Assembly (NCBI GenBank): GCA_964557575.1
Contig: CAZLBC010000006.1
Coordinates: forward strand, 1 to 64,000
Origin: CAZLBC01 sp964557575
Lineage (GTDB): Bacteria > Planctomycetota > Phycisphaerae > SM23-33
Direction: 5' to 3'
DNA length: 64,000 bases
Positions within the stretch are counted from its first letter, which is position 1; each line of letters begins with the position of its first letter. A model generated the notes under the pieces. The model was not told the origin of the DNA, did not search any database, and was given only the letters and a program-made list of their open reading frames with translations. Made by a program: the position numbers and the translations under genes. Positions 16,567 to 24,277 of this stretch are shown in pieces.

Positions 16567-18570
16567 TTATCGTTGCCGAAGTTCGGCGCCGAGTTCCTTG
16601 TGAAAGGCTGCGATGATCTCTTCGATGCCCGCGTCGGCCTCTTCGCCGGTGAGGGTGCCCTCGTCGGAACGGTATTGCAGGGCGAAGGTAACGGATTTTC
16701 TTCCGGCGGGTATGGGATTTCCCCGATAGGTGGTCACGTAGTCGATGCCGGCGAGCGTTTCCTGTCCCAGGGCGGTAATGACGTCGGTGCATTCCTTCCA
16801 GGTGACGGATTCGTCGACGATCAGGGAGAGATCGCGGGTCACGGGAGGAAATTTCGGCAGCGGCGAGGCCTTCCTGGTCAAAACGGCGTTCGCATCGAGA
16901 ACGTCGAACCGAAGGGCCCCGGCGGCGATATCGTTCTTCAGGCCGTAATGCTCGCGGACCGCTGAAGAAACGGCGCCGAAACAACCCGCCTCCCTGCTTT
17001 CCAGCGTCAACCCGGCCGACAGTTCCTGCCTGAATCCGGGCAGGGGCGCCGGGACGCTGCGCAGTGCGCACCCCGGACAGATACGTCGGCAGAGTAATTC
17101 AACAGCGCCCTTCAAGCGACGCGGTCCACCGGTGGCGAGGAGCGCTATCTCGGTATACTCTTCCGGTAACCGGTCGTCGGACGGGCGGTACACGGCGGCG
17201 ACTTCGAAGAGTGCGATATCGTCGTTACCGGCATCCTGGTTGTACCGGGCGGCCTTCAGGAGCGAGGGAATCAGGGTCGGACGGAGGGCGTTGTCGCTGC
17301 GCCGTATGGTGCTGTCGACGGCGACCGGTTCCTGGACGCCGAAGTGACCGCACTCTTCCCGGCTCAGAAAACTGAAAGTGATTGTTTCGTCGAAACCGGC
17401 GGCGTTGAGAATGGTGACGACGCGCCTCCTGAGGCGATCTTCCCGGGCGGTCGCGATGACCGGGTGGGAGACCTTTTTCCCGGCGGTTATGTTGTGGTAA
17501 CCGTGCAGCCGGGCGACCTCCTCTATCAGGTCGGCTTCCCGGGTGATGTCTCGCCGAAACGAGGGTACTGCGCAAACGATCCGGTTTTTTTCCCGTGACG
17601 GATTCAGCCCCAGTCCGGCCAGATACCGCTCCTGTTCGGCGACGGGGATGTCGATGCCGAGCAGCGTGTTCGTTCGTTCAGGCCTGAGAGCAACCGCGCG
17701 TCCGGCGGGCTGCGTGGTCCCGACGTCGACCATTCCTTCGGCCGCCTGTCCCCCGGCGATTTCGCATATCAACGCGCAGGCCCGCCGGGAGGCCGTTTCC
17801 ACGCCGGCGGGGTCGACGCCCCGTTCAAAGCGGTAATTGCTCTCGCTGGAAAGCTGGAGGGATCTGCTCGTGTTCCGCGTGCTGAGTGGATCGAACTCCG
17901 CCGATTCAAGCAGCACCGTGACGGTATCGCCGGTCACTTCGGTATCCCTGCCGCCCATGATTCCCGCGATTGCCACCGGTTGAGCGGCGTCGGCTATCAC
18001 GAGCATGTGTTCGTCGAGCGCGTGTTCGCTGTCGTCTATGGCCGTGATTGTTTCGCCGGGTGTCGCCCGTCGCACCACGATGCGGTGTTCCCCGAGGCGG
18101 TCGTAGTCGAAGGCGTGCAGGGGCTGGGAATACTCCAGCAGCACGAAATTGGTGATATCCACGATGTTGTTTACGCTTCTGAGTCCCGTGGTTTCGAGGT
18201 AGTCGACCAGCCAGCGCGGGCTCGGTTCAACCGTGACGTCGCGTATCACCCGGGCGGTGTATCGGGGACAGAGACGGGGTTCGCGGACCTCGACGGCGGC
18301 CAGTTCCGCGACCGTTCCCGATTCCGGGAACGAAGCGATGTCCGGCGGCCGGAACGCGGCTCCCGTCGCGGCAGCCACTTCCCGGGCGATCCCGAGGTGG
18401 CCGAGAAGATCGGGACGATTGCTGGTGATTTCAAGATCCAGTATGATATCCGTGTCGGTTTTTTCGATCCCCTCGCAGCAGAACCCCATGTTGTCGAAGA
18501 GCTCGCCGAGTTCTTCGGCGGGCATATCGATGTCCACGTAATCACTGAGCCAGTTCAATGAGACAATCAT
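16567..18570 (-). CDS. pheT: phenylalanyl-tRNA synthetase beta chain, short form
   Basis: Beta subunit of the heterotetrameric PheRS, with B3/B4 editing, B5 and C-terminal FDX-ACB domains. The N-terminus (MIVSLNWLSDYVD) runs into DIILDLEITSNRPDLLGHLGIARE within 60 residues. The EMAP/B2 tRNA-binding insertion of about 100 residues found in most bacterial PheT is therefore missing, which gives 667 instead of about 800 residues. The C-terminal anticodon-binding domain (PPVTRDLSLIVDESV...) is present. No pheS gene lies nearby, unlike the usual pheST pair; the upstream gene in the run is an ECF-sigma-like protein. Confidence 0.93.
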   Translation of the reverse strand: MIVSLNWLSDYVDIDMPAEELGELFDNMGFCCEGIEKTDTDIILDLEITSNRPDLLGHLGIAREVAAATGAAFRPPDIASFPESGTVAELAAVEVREPRLCPRYTARVIRDVTVEPSPRWLVDYLETTGLRSVNNIVDITNFVLLEYSQPLHAFDYDRLGEHRIVVRRATPGETITAIDDSEHALDEHMLVIADAAQPVAIAGIMGGRDTEVTGDTVTVLLESAEFDPLSTRNTSRSLQLSSESNYRFERGVDPAGVETASRRACALICEIAGGQAAEGMVDVGTTQPAGRAVALRPERTNTLLGIDIPVAEQERYLAGLGLNPSREKNRIVCAVPSFRRDITREADLIEEVARLHGYHNITAGKKVSHPVIATAREDRLRRRVVTILNAAGFDETITFSFLSREECGHFGVQEPVAVDSTIRRSDNALRPTLIPSLLKAARYNQDAGNDDIALFEVAAVYRPSDDRLPEEYTEIALLATGGPRRLKGAVELLCRRICPGCALRSVPAPLPGFRQELSAGLTLESREAGCFGAVSSAVREHYGLKNDIAAGALRFDVLDANAVLTRKASPLPKFPPVTRDLSLIVDESVTWKECTDVITALGQETLAGIDYVTTYRGNPIPAGRKSVTFALQYRSDEGTLTGEEADAGIEEIIAAFHKELGAELRQR

Positions 18571-18646
18571 CTGCAGATTCCGTTATTGAAGGTTAACAAG
18601 AGGGATATCGTAACCGGAATGTGGGCGGAGTCAATTATCCGGCCGG

Positions 18647-19714
18647 TTACTCGGTGCCGGGAGATGCGGGCTCGCCCTCGATCTTGGTGTTCTTCGGCGA
18701 CCCTCGTTCGGTATTTTTCAGATCTTCAACGTCGTTGTCCTGCCGGCTTTGCATGACGTGTATCATGATGGCGAGAAGGCCCGCCATGAGGAGGACCGCC
18801 ACGATGGCTATCACGGCGACCCACGTTTTGCGTTTTGATTTTCGAGCCGCCTTGGTCGTGGTATGCGCCGTCCTTGAGGAGTGGGGTCCGGCCTTCGTGC
18901 TCGCTTTGGCGGTAGAGATAGTGCTTATCGCTTCGGAGATCTTCTCCTTCTTGTCGACCAGCTTGCCGGCATTTCCGAGATACCTGGCTACACGCCGCAG
19001 GCGGGTCTCGCGGAAGGCGAGCTGCGAGAGCGTGGTGAAAGTCTCTGCGTTCTGCAAAACCGCTTTCTCGAAAACCCTTTTTTCGGGTTCGTCAAGCGCG
19101 CCGAAAAGAAATTTTTCCGCTGTTACCAGCAGGCTTTCTCCGGCCGGCTCATCCTCGGAGACGTGTTCCGGTATCACGATGCCGCATCCGGCCTCGATGT
19201 GCCGCTTCGCCTGGCTGAGGTACTCGTACGTTTTCTTGTGGGAGTGATCGGTTTCTTCGGAAATCGCCTTGCAGTCTTTTCCCTCGAAGAACCGCATGCG
19301 AAATACCATGAGCGGTTCACCGCCGACTTGACTGGTTGAGCGGATGAGCAGTTTATAGCCGATTCTGGGCGGCATTTCCGTCGTGCGGAATGTTGCAACG
19401 ATGTCCCCCGTGGTGTTTGCCCCCTGAAGCAGGCCGGGGTGCTCGATATCCACAACCTTTCGCTCGAGTATGGTTTCCATGGTGTTCCAGAACCATGGTT
19501 CGAAGTTGTCCAGCTCCGGTGCCCCGCGGTCCTGCATCTTGGCCGCCGTTAGGGTTACTTCCTTGAATGTTTCCTCCGCGTCAACCAGGTCGCGCAGAAT
19601 GATATAGGCGAGCGCCACGCCCCGGCTGCGGATATTGTTGAGATTCTCTACCAGCTTGTTGTATCGTTCCTGGGCGGTCTCCTGCTGCTGATCTTTGGTT
19701 TCATCGTTTTCCAT
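18647..19714 (-). CDS. ECF-sigma-like protein with C-terminal membrane anchor
   Basis: Unrecognised as a named family, but its parts can be read. Residues 34-60 (ALAYIILRDLVDAEETFKEV) look like sigma region 2. FEPWFWNTMETILERKV (71-87) follows in the position of the usual R/K helix. Residues 135-172 (VFRMRFFEGKDCKAISEET...) look like a sigma region 4 helix-turn-helix. A helical middle domain (195-250), a Ser/Thr/Lys linker, one transmembrane helix (about 298-320) and a 35-residue polar tail complete it. It is a candidate self-regulated, membrane-tethered ECF sigma factor. It lies 76 bases upstream of pheT on the same strand. Confidence 0.6.
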   Translation of the reverse strand: MENDETKDQQQETAQERYNKLVENLNNIRSRGVALAYIILRDLVDAEETFKEVTLTAAKMQDRGAPELDNFEPWFWNTMETILERKVVDIEHPGLLQGANTTGDIVATFRTTEMPPRIGYKLLIRSTSQVGGEPLMVFRMRFFEGKDCKAISEETDHSHKKTYEYLSQAKRHIEAGCGIVIPEHVSEDEPAGESLLVTAEKFLFGALDEPEKRVFEKAVLQNAETFTTLSQLAFRETRLRRVARYLGNAGKLVDKKEKISEAISTISTAKASTKAGPHSSRTAHTTTKAARKSKRKTWVAVIAIVAVLLMAGLLAIMIHVMQSRQDNDVEDLKNTERGSPKNTKIEGEPASPGTE

Positions 19715-20059
19715 GTGCCGTCTCCCGCGACATCCACCGGTTACAGAAGAACAGACCGAATCCCGGGTAGCACCATACCTGAACCCCGGTTAGTCCGTGA
19801 TGAGCGTGTGGCTGACCTTAATATATTCAACCATAACAACTAACGAATATGAAGGAAGAATAATTCAATTTGTCGTGAAATTTCATTCCACCGGTCTGTA
19901 CGAATGTATACACGCGGGGTCGGACCGTCGGGCGCCCGGCGGTCGGGAGCGTATAAAAATGTATCGATTGTCGAAAAAACACTACCGCGGTAAAAGCAAG
20001 TTTGTTATCCTCCGTCATACGCATATCCGAGTATCTGTATGTCAATGGAGGTTGTCTTA
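19715..20059. other. gene-free divergent control region
   Basis: 345 bases between the ECF-like gene and the envelope operon. It holds a 22-base near-perfect palindrome at 19923-19944 (GACCG...CGGTC, one G-T mismatch pair per side) able to form a strong hairpin, and a weak promoter candidate TTGTCG-N17-TAAAAG at 19968-19996 pointing to the operon at 20060. No credible gene was seen. Confidence 0.5.
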
Positions 20060-21049
20060 ATGAGCTTACCCAAATCCCGGGTTATGTGTTGTGGCCTGCT
20101 TCTCCTGGTTCTCGCCGGATGCAGCAAGGGGCCACCCGTCAGGCTCGCCTATTTCAGGAATGCCAAGTACGCCATACCCGCGGGAATCAGGAATATCGGC
20201 ATCGCCGAATTCGGCAGCATGGGAAGGCGGGGCCGGAAATGGGGTGAAATCGCCTCCGACCGGGTCGAGGCGCTGCTTGACACGTACAACCGGAAGTACA
20301 ACCGGTACCAGCTCGTCGACCGCCGGCGATTGCGGGCGATCCTGGACGAGCGGGATCTGCAGATGGCGATTTCCGATACCACGACTGCCGCCCGTGCGGG
20401 GAAGCTGGCGGATTGCGACGCCATGATTTACGGCAACGTCAAGGTCGACAGCAGGGACGAGCGTCGTAAAAAGCAGGTATACGATTCGCGTCTCAGGCGG
20501 ATGAAGGACGTCTGGTTCGTCCACCGGTACTGCATGGCGGCGGTGAATTTCACCATGGACAACATCAACACCGGTAAGACGCTGGCCAGCGTGTCCCTGA
20601 CGCGGGAGTACGATTCCGACAGGGACCGGCAGTCCGGCGGGATGAACCTCGGGGCCATGTTCGGCGGCACTCCCGACGCACCCCCGCCGACCGACCAGAT
20701 TATCAGCGGCCTCATCGACCAGTGCGTCAAGGAATTCATTTCCCGCATCAGCCCCCACGAGGTGGTGTTCGTCGAACACCTCCAGAAGGGGGACAGCGAT
20801 CTCGTGGAGACCGGGAACAAGCTTGCGGAAGCCGGTGACTACGGCGAGGCGCTGGAGTATTATCTCAACGCAATCCAGCAGGTGCCCACCGACCACGAGG
20901 CGATGTTCAATGCGGGTGTTATGTACGAAAAGGCCGGAAAACTGGACAAGGCCGGGGAGTATTACGACCGGGCCTTCCGGATAAAAGACGAAGAGATTTA
21001 TATCAGGGCCCGCCGGCGGGTCAGGCAGGAGAGGGGCGGTCCGCGGTAG
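20060..21049 (+). CDS. CsgG/FlgO-like lipoprotein with TPR repeats
   Basis: Predicted lipoprotein: a short basic start, a hydrophobic stretch and lipobox LAGC with Cys21. The middle (about 45-245) has the pattern of CsgG/LpoB/FlgO-type outer-membrane lipoproteins: NIGIAEFGS, a segment YQLVDRRRLRAILDERDLQ, and DCDAMIYGNVKVDS. The C-terminal 75 residues hold two tetratricopeptide repeats (LAEAGDYGEALEYYLNAIQ; MYEKAGKLDKAGEYYDRAF). ATG 20060 is used because GGAGG lies 8 bases upstream. First gene of a four-gene envelope operon; likely at the outer membrane, role unknown. Confidence 0.65.
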   Translation: MSLPKSRVMCCGLLLLVLAGCSKGPPVRLAYFRNAKYAIPAGIRNIGIAEFGSMGRRGRKWGEIASDRVEALLDTYNRKYNRYQLVDRRRLRAILDERDLQMAISDTTTAARAGKLADCDAMIYGNVKVDSRDERRKKQVYDSRLRRMKDVWFVHRYCMAAVNFTMDNINTGKTLASVSLTREYDSDRDRQSGGMNLGAMFGGTPDAPPPTDQIISGLIDQCVKEFISRISPHEVVFVEHLQKGDSDLVETGNKLAEAGDYGEALEYYLNAIQQVPTDHEAMFNAGVMYEKAGKLDKAGEYYDRAFRIKDEEIYIRARRRVRQERGGPR

Positions 21050-21101
21050 TCCATTCTGCCGGGGCGTGCGACCCTCATAGAAGAATCGAAGGAGAGAACA
21101 A

Positions 21102-22484
21102 ATGCAGAGAGTGAGGAAACACCTGGTATGCATGACGGCACTGCTGTGTATGTTCGCGGGAAACGCGGCCGGCCTGTCGGCGGCCGATTCCCTGACCGAA
21201 CAGCAAAAGGCCCAGAACAAGCTCCTGGCCTACCGGGCGGCGCGGGCGGACGCCATACGGAAACTCGCCGAGCGGATAAACGGCCTGTTGATCACTTCGC
21301 AGACGACCGTCAAGGACTTCGTGGCCGAATCGGATACCATCAGGACGGCGATGACCTCCTTCCTCAGCGGCATGAAAGAGGTGAGCGGTCCGAATTACAT
21401 GGAAGACGGTACCTGCGAGGTCACCCTGGAGGTCAAGATCAACGAGATTATCACCACGCTGAAGCGGTTTCACCGCAAGTACTACCAGGGCAACAGGATC
21501 CGGATAGAAGACTTTGATCAGATGACCACCACCAACAAGGTCAAGACCATCCGGGAGACCGGGGCGGGGGCCCCCCGGGAGAATTTCGTCGAGGATCCCA
21601 TTTCTCCCGTGGCCGACGGCGGCAGCCTCAGCAGCCTTTCGCACATGGGACCGGCGGCCAAGGAATACTGGATGGCCCACTGCACCGCCCGGGGCCGGCT
21701 CATGGCCGTCCGCGCCGCCCGGGTCGACGCCTTTCGGCGGCTCGGTGAGCGGATCGGCGGCGTCCTCATCAATTCCCGGACCACGGTGCGGGATTTCGTG
21801 GCGGAATCCGACCAGGTCGACATGGATATGCGGACTTTCGTTCGAGGGGCGCAGGAGACCGGCGTCCGCTATCACTCCCGGGAACTGATCGTTGAAGTGG
21901 AACTGTCCATCAAGCTCCGGGAGGTGATCAAGACCATTCAGAACTGGGCCGAAACCCACTACCGCGGCGATCGGGTCAGGAAACAGGATTTTGAAAAGGT
22001 AATCCTCGAAAACAGGGACAAGGTGATTCGGGAAACCGGCATGGGCGTACCGCCCGAGAAGTACCTGAAAAATCCGTCCCCGGCCGATCGGGCTGTCGTG
22101 GGCCTTACGGCACAGGCGCCCGACTGGATATCCCGCACGCTCAGGGCGACGGGTCAGGGCGCCGTTGAGCAGGGCAACCGGAACGCGGCGCAGGCCAAGC
22201 TCATGGCCTACCGCGCCGCCGAGCTGGACGCCCGGCGAAAACTGGCCGAGCAGATCAACGGGCTGGTGATCACCTCGTCGACCACCGTCAGCGACTTCGT
22301 GGCCGAGAACGACGATATCCGGACCGATCTGGTCGCCTTCCAGCAGGGCACGAGCGTGGTCGACGGCTCCCAGCAGATCAGCCCGGACGGCACCGCCGAG
22401 GTCATGGTCGAAATCGACCTGCGGCCCTTGTGGCGGATCATCACCTACTACCAGAGAGAGACGACCGTCATCAAGATGCGGTAA
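21102..22484 (+). CDS. secreted protein with three tandem LPP20-like domains
   Basis: A 460-residue exported protein (signal peptide about 1-28). It has three internal copies of an LPP20-type module, centred near residues 40-115, 200-275 and 372-450. Each copy repeats a helix AYRAA-xx-DA-xRKLAE-xINGL, then a strand (S/R)(T)TV-x-DFVAE-xD, then a closing V-x-L-E-V-x-I strand. The linkers between copies also repeat (RHKYY/ETHYRG..R...DF...R..G.G.P). LPP20 domains occur in Helicobacter Lpp20 and in the flagellar FlgP family. There is no lipobox cysteine. It lies 52 bases after the CsgG/FlgO-like gene, with GGAG upstream. Confidence 0.65.
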   Translation: MQRVRKHLVCMTALLCMFAGNAAGLSAADSLTEQQKAQNKLLAYRAARADAIRKLAERINGLLITSQTTVKDFVAESDTIRTAMTSFLSGMKEVSGPNYMEDGTCEVTLEVKINEIITTLKRFHRKYYQGNRIRIEDFDQMTTTNKVKTIRETGAGAPRENFVEDPISPVADGGSLSSLSHMGPAAKEYWMAHCTARGRLMAVRAARVDAFRRLGERIGGVLINSRTTVRDFVAESDQVDMDMRTFVRGAQETGVRYHSRELIVEVELSIKLREVIKTIQNWAETHYRGDRVRKQDFEKVILENRDKVIRETGMGVPPEKYLKNPSPADRAVVGLTAQAPDWISRTLRATGQGAVEQGNRNAAQAKLMAYRAAELDARRKLAEQINGLVITSSTTVSDFVAENDDIRTDLVAFQQGTSVVDGSQQISPDGTAEVMVEIDLRPLWRIITYYQRETTVIKMR

Positions 22485-22560
22485 CGGTACCCCGCCGGCC
22501 CGCGCCGGCGGAAGAAATTACACGAAACGCTTTTGATCGTTTGATACAAGGAGATTGACA

Positions 22561-22968
22561 GTGAAGACACGTACGATTGTTTCGGCACTGATGCTGGCCG
22601 CGGCCTTGGCGGGGGGGTGCTCGAAGGAAGTCACGGTAACGATCCGGAATCACAGCCCGGTAGACCGGACCCTCCAGTTGACCGAGCCCGCCGGCACGCG
22701 GCAGATCGGGGCGGTCGCCCCCAAGAGCAGCTTTACGCACACCATCAAGATCAAGAAGGACCTGCTGCCCGCGCCGTGCCAGTATGCCGCCGGCACCGGG
22801 GCCAGCGTGTCCTTTGAAGTCACCGACGAATCTCCGGAGTTGTGGTTTTTCCACATCACCGGCGACGGGAGGATGGTCGGCCCCCTCAGGGAGCACGACG
22901 TTCACGTCGAAGAAGAGAAGCGGGGCGAGATCAGGAAAACTGTCGAGCGGCGCATGATCGTCGAGTAG
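22561..22968 (+). CDS. small predicted lipoprotein
   Basis: A 135-residue protein starting at GTG (AAGGAG seven bases upstream). It has a lipoprotein signal ending AGGC (Cys20). The mature part starts with alternating strands (EVTVTIRNHSPVDRTLQLTEP) resembling an Ig-like beta sandwich, then an acidic/basic C-terminal helix (VHVEEEKRGEIRKTVERR). No family recognised. Its position inside the operon, 76 bases after the LPP20 gene and 33 before the FlgT-like gene, suggests a partner of the same envelope complex. Confidence 0.6.
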   Translation: MKTRTIVSALMLAAALAGGCSKEVTVTIRNHSPVDRTLQLTEPAGTRQIGAVAPKSSFTHTIKIKKDLLPAPCQYAAGTGASVSFEVTDESPELWFFHITGDGRMVGPLREHDVHVEEEKRGEIRKTVERRMIVE

Positions 22969-23001
22969 GCGCCGCGCTATCCGGCAGGCAGGAGTATCGG
23001 T

Positions 23002-24126
23002 ATGTTCAAACGGCTGGCAATTGTCGTCACGGCCCTGGTAATCATCCAGCCCGCGATCGGCGCGAACGCGGTCAAGCGGGGCAAGAACCTCGTTGAGGTC
23101 ACGGTCACCGGGATCGGTATGAACAAGGAGGAGGCACTCCACGACGCCAAGCGAAAGGCCGTCGAGCAGGGTGCGGGCAGTTATATCTACTCGCAGTCCA
23201 AGACGAAGGATTTCGCCCTGGTGAAGGACACGGTCCTCTCGCGGAGCGCGGGTTTTATCCAGGAGCACGAGGTCATTTCAAGCAGGCAGGCCGTTGACGG
23301 CAGCTGGGAGGTGCAGATCAGGGCGCTGGTGTCCATCAAGGGTATCCAGGACACGTGGGGGGTGGTCCAGTCGCTCCTGGCGGATCGCGGACGCCCGAAG
23401 ATCATGGTGTTTGTGCGCGAGCGGATCGGCGGCATGGACGTCGAAAGCTCCACGGTCCAGGCCCGCATCGAGAATCTCCTGCTCGAGAGCGGGTTCCTGC
23501 TGGTCAACAGGGAGCAGCTCAAGGCGATCGACATGAAGGACCTCGAGGCGGCCGTCGCGGAAAACCGGCCGGCGAAAATCCAGGCCATCGCCAAGCGGTT
23601 CGGGGCCCAGCTCTTCATCACGGGCACGGCCTCGGCCACGGCCGGCGAGCAGAAACGCGTGTCCGGCGTTCCCCTCAGTCCCTACGAGGCGGAGGCGAAC
23701 GTGAAGTGCTACCGGAGCGACACCGCCCAGTTGCTGTCGAGTATCCCGGGGACGCCGACCCGGGGGGTCGACCGGGTCTGGCGATCGGCGGCCAAGAAGG
23801 CCCTCGACGCCCAGGCGCAGCAGGTCGCCCCCGAGGTCAGGGACGATGTCCTTCGCTTCTGGCAGGACGCCCTCGAGGGGCGGGGCGAAATCCAGCTCCA
23901 CGTCGCGAAGCTTTCGTTCAAGCAGTACCTGACGCTGAAAAAACAACTGCAGAAGGTCGACGGCGTCGAATCGGTCAACACCCGGTACCATAACAAGACC
24001 GCCGAGTGCTCCATCCAGTCCGACCTTCGGGCCGAGGCCCTCGCCGAGAAGCTCGTCGGCGCGGTTGAAAACCTCGAGATAACCGATCTCTCCCAGAACG
24101 TCATCAAGGCCGACTGGGCGGAGTAG
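23002..24126 (+). CDS. FlgT-like exported protein
   Basis: Exported protein of 374 residues with a signal peptide ending near ANA (residue 23). The N-terminal domain (VTGIGMNKEEALHDAKRKAVEQGAG...) matches the FlgT N-terminal/LPP20-like fold, with the phrase EVQIRALVSIK closing it. The middle (about 130-250) has IMVFVRERI...ESGFLLVNREQLKAID...FGAQLFITGTASA, the FlgT/CsgG-type middle domain. A C-terminal region (300-374) contains KQLQKVDGVESVNTRYHNKTAECSI, which resembles a ferredoxin-like or secretin-N-like fold. FlgT forms the H ring of the Vibrio flagellar motor, but no flagellar genes are present here. Confidence 0.6.
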   Translation: MFKRLAIVVTALVIIQPAIGANAVKRGKNLVEVTVTGIGMNKEEALHDAKRKAVEQGAGSYIYSQSKTKDFALVKDTVLSRSAGFIQEHEVISSRQAVDGSWEVQIRALVSIKGIQDTWGVVQSLLADRGRPKIMVFVRERIGGMDVESSTVQARIENLLLESGFLLVNREQLKAIDMKDLEAAVAENRPAKIQAIAKRFGAQLFITGTASATAGEQKRVSGVPLSPYEAEANVKCYRSDTAQLLSSIPGTPTRGVDRVWRSAAKKALDAQAQQVAPEVRDDVLRFWQDALEGRGEIQLHVAKLSFKQYLTLKKQLQKVDGVESVNTRYHNKTAECSIQSDLRAEALAEKLVGAVENLEITDLSQNVIKADWAE

Positions 24127-24277
24127 GGGGCGCTGTACACGAACAATCACGGGGGAGGAGGCGTCGTCGTTCGCCGCGCCGTCTGCTTGCATTGCGGGGG
24201 ACGCCTGATTTACAATCCACTGAAGAAGAGGGGGCATGGTGTTATCGCCCGGGAGCGGGCGAGAGGAGTTTAACATA

